A stretch of 6,462 nt of DNA from Candidatus Mcinerneyibacteriota bacterium (GTDB lineage: Bacteria > AUK180 > JAQVHJ01). Below the pieces are notes generated by a model. That model ran no database searches and was not told the origin of the DNA. It saw only the letters and a program-made list of their open reading frames with translations. Shown here one piece after another: positions 5,717 through 6,462 of the stretch; the first letter of the stretch is position 1; each line of letters begins with the position of its first letter. The translations under genes were made by a program, and so were the position numbers. The stretch is taken from the NCBI GenBank assembly GCA_030630935.1, contig DAOVMD010000183.1:1-6462 (forward strand). Direction: 5' to 3'.

Positions 5717-5745
5717 ATTATAACACATTCAATTTCCAAAATCAA
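5717..5745 (-). promoter_or_regulatory. Sigma-70-type promoter of the peptidase gene
   Basis: The minus strand has TTGATT (5740-5745), a 17-base spacer and a perfect TATAAT (5717-5722). Initiation is expected near 5710, leaving a leader of about 118 bases before the peptidase ATG at 5590-5592. An ATG at 5707-5709 lies almost at the predicted transcript start and opens a 33-codon frame ending at 5608. Confidence 0.65.
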
Positions 5746-5847
5746 ATTATTTGTTGGGAACATCTCGTATGACCGGATGCTATCGGACTTGAAAGTTAAG
5801 AAATAATACCCAGTAAGAAGTAATTTTAAAAGATAAAGAAAAACTTT

Positions 5848-5880
5848 AACTACTGAACACACTGATCACGCTGATAAAAA
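5848..5880 (+). repeat. Left arm of a 33-base inverted repeat
   Basis: This arm matches the reverse complement of 6077-6109 at 29 of 33 positions; the shared core is ACTGAACACACTGA followed by CACGCTG. The two arms face each other across about 196 bases. No transposase or target-site duplication is evident. Confidence 0.8.
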
Positions 5881-5973
5881 ATAACAAAATCCAAATTGGG
5901 TTTTTAACAGAGATTTGAATCAAAGATTCAGAAAACATGATTATATGGGATAAAGAAAAGAATAGATAAATCC

Positions 5974-6123
5974 CTATTTCTTCTTAAGCAAGCAAATTAT
6001 TTTCTTGGCTATTGTTCTATTCTTTTTAATAATCCCATTAATCATGTAATCTATGTTAAATACTTTTAATCTTTCTTTTTTTGCAGCGTGTTCAGTGTGT
6101 TCAGTGGTTAATATTTTTTGCAT
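5974..6123 (-). CDS. Possible small basic peptide of 49 residues (hypothetical)
   Basis: An ATG at 6121-6123 opens a 49-codon frame closed by TAG. AAAGGAA lies about seven bases upstream, a reasonable ribosome binding site. The peptide begins MQKILTTEHTEHAAKK, with TTEHTEHA encoded by a repeat arm, and continues KVFNIDYMINGIIKKNRTIA, ending in a Lys-rich tail (CLLKKK). It is strongly basic and could form one or two amphipathic helices. I recognise no family. It could be a real small protein carried with the repeat, a decayed fragment of a longer gene, or chance in A-rich DNA. Confidence 0.3.
   Translation of the reverse strand: MQKILTTEHTEHAAKKERLKVFNIDYMINGIIKKNRTIAKKIICLLKKK
6077..6109 (-). 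repeat. Right arm of a 33-base inverted repeat
   Basis: On the minus strand this reads AACCACTGAACACACTGA followed by ACACGCTG and an A-run, the partner of 5848-5880. It overlaps the first codons of the possible 49-residue ORF, where it encodes Thr-Thr-Glu-His-Thr-Glu-His-Ala-Ala. Confidence 0.8.
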
Positions 6124-6183
6124 TTTTTCGTTCCTTTAAGCACCAGATGCTATAAAAAATTTTAAATGGTATAAGTAAGTTAA

Positions 6184-6198
6184 TTACAAGTCTTGTAA
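6184..6198. promoter_or_regulatory. 15-base perfect palindrome TTACAAG-T-CTTGTAA
   Basis: Seven-base arms flank a single central base, with dyad symmetry typical of a dimeric repressor site. It lies 60 bases upstream of the possible small ORF at 5974-6123 and about 90 bases past the mtnA stop. No strong promoter is recognisable beside it, so an operator role is only a possibility. Confidence 0.3.
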
Positions 6199-6254
6199 AA
6201 GTCACTGTTAAATTTTTTATTTGTTGTTTTTTTGTTTGTTTATCCTTCATATTC

Positions 6255-6278
6255 TTTGTGATTTCGTGTTTTCGTGGC
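6255..6278 (-). repeat. Short CACGAAA simple repeat next to the mtnA stop
   Basis: On the minus strand, CCACGAAAACACGAAATCAC and a following AAA contain repeated CACGAAA words, eight bases past the mtnA stop. As far as I recall, similar words are widespread in gaps of environmental bacterial genomes; this comes from general experience and no search was made. Confidence 0.45.
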
Positions 6279-6285
6279 TTCGCAT

Positions 6286-6462
6286 CTAAAACCTATAGGG
6301 CTTTGTGAACACTCCCTGTTCTGTTATAATTGCTGAGATTAACTTCTTAGGTACAATATCGAATGCCGGGTTATAAACATTTGTCTTCTTAGGTGCAATT
6401 AATTTATTATTAATGCGTTTCAACTCAATATGTGGACGTTCTTCAATAACGATATCATTTCC
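6286..6462 (-). CDS. mtnA: S-methyl-5-thioribose-1-phosphate isomerase, C-terminal part
   Basis: The last 58 codons of a gene entering from the right edge are visible, ending in TAG. MtnA converts methylthioribose-1-phosphate to methylthioribulose-1-phosphate in the cytoplasm, a step of the methionine salvage pathway. The diagnostic part is VYNPAFDIVPKKLISAIITE, matching the family's highly conserved NPAFDxxPxxLIxAIITE tail. Before it, IVIEERPHIEL and NNKLIAPKKTN agree with the usual IEER...IAP order. The protein ends GVFTKPYRF, at the normal C-terminus, so the only truncation is by the window edge. A related eIF2B-family isomerase is the main alternative, since the region holding the catalytic residues is not visible. 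There is no obvious terminator immediately after the stop, and the next secure gene is about 690 bases away. Confidence 0.87.
   Translation of the reverse strand, partial: GNDIVIEERPHIELKRINNKLIAPKKTNVYNPAFDIVPKKLISAIITEQGVFTKPYRF

Larger units (their letters stand above)
5593..6285. other. Gap of about 690 bases between mtnA and the peptidase gene
   Basis: This stretch lacks any secure gene. From right to left it contains a CACGAAA-type simple repeat just past mtnA, a 15-base palindrome (6184-6198), a 33-base inverted repeat pair (5848-5880 and 6077-6109), a possible 49-residue ORF (5974-6123), a small palindrome TGAATC-AAA-GATTCA (5916-5930) and a good promoter (5717-5745). A GTG-started frame of 84 codons (5608-5862) begins inside a repeat arm and contains the promoter; I do not accept it as a gene. 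Confidence 0.65.

Noticed and set aside
5608-5862. Minus-strand GTG-started ORF of 84 codons upstream of the peptidase
   Set aside because: It begins inside an inverted-repeat arm, contains the likely promoter of the next gene, has no convincing ribosome binding site, and resembles no family. Only its last 33 codons are kept as a possible leader frame.
5848-6109. Complete insertion sequence
   Set aside because: There are inverted arms but no transposase-sized gene or visible target duplication.

Overview
The window is bacterial and A+T-rich. Every well-supported gene lies on the minus strand, so transcription runs right to left. A lipoprotein signal peptide and a CreD-type inner-membrane protein suggest a Gram-negative-type cell envelope. 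The long, repeat-rich, hairpin-rich gaps resemble genomes assembled from environmental samples. I cannot name the lineage from the sequence alone.

Layout in the direction of transcription: (1) the last 58 codons of an mtnA-like gene (methionine salvage) enter from the right edge and stop at 6286. (2) A gap of about 690 bases follows. It holds a simple-sequence motif, a 15-base palindrome, a 33-base inverted repeat pair, a possible 49-residue peptide gene between or overlapping those arms, and a good sigma-70-type promoter. (3) That promoter faces a papain-like (C1) cysteine peptidase predicted to be a lipoprotein. (4) A 233-base gap is packed with hairpins and ends in a perfect-consensus sigma-70 promoter. 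(5) That promoter drives an APC-superfamily amino-acid-type permease fused to a C-terminal PTS EIIA (PtsN/fructose-type) domain. (6) A CreD-like inner-membrane protein follows 39 bases later behind a strong ribosome binding site, so the two probably form an operon. (7) After 137 bases comes a class I SAM-dependent methyltransferase with its own ribosome binding site and possibly its own promoter. (8) The last 353 bases hold a 18/21-base tandem repeat array, inverted copies of the same unit, and hairpins. An open frame with repeated Ser-Lys/Asn-Pro-Ala/Val-Pro units runs off the left edge.

No classical defence, mobile-element or biosynthetic system is visible. The most distinctive parts are the permease-EIIA fusion paired with a CreD-like membrane protein, the propeptide-less lipoprotein cysteine peptidase, and the structured non-coding DNA: a family of 14-base GCAAGC-centred hairpins, a hairpin cluster with competing pairings, and repeat units present in both orientations. 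All functional statements are inferred from motifs read by eye; no database search was possible.
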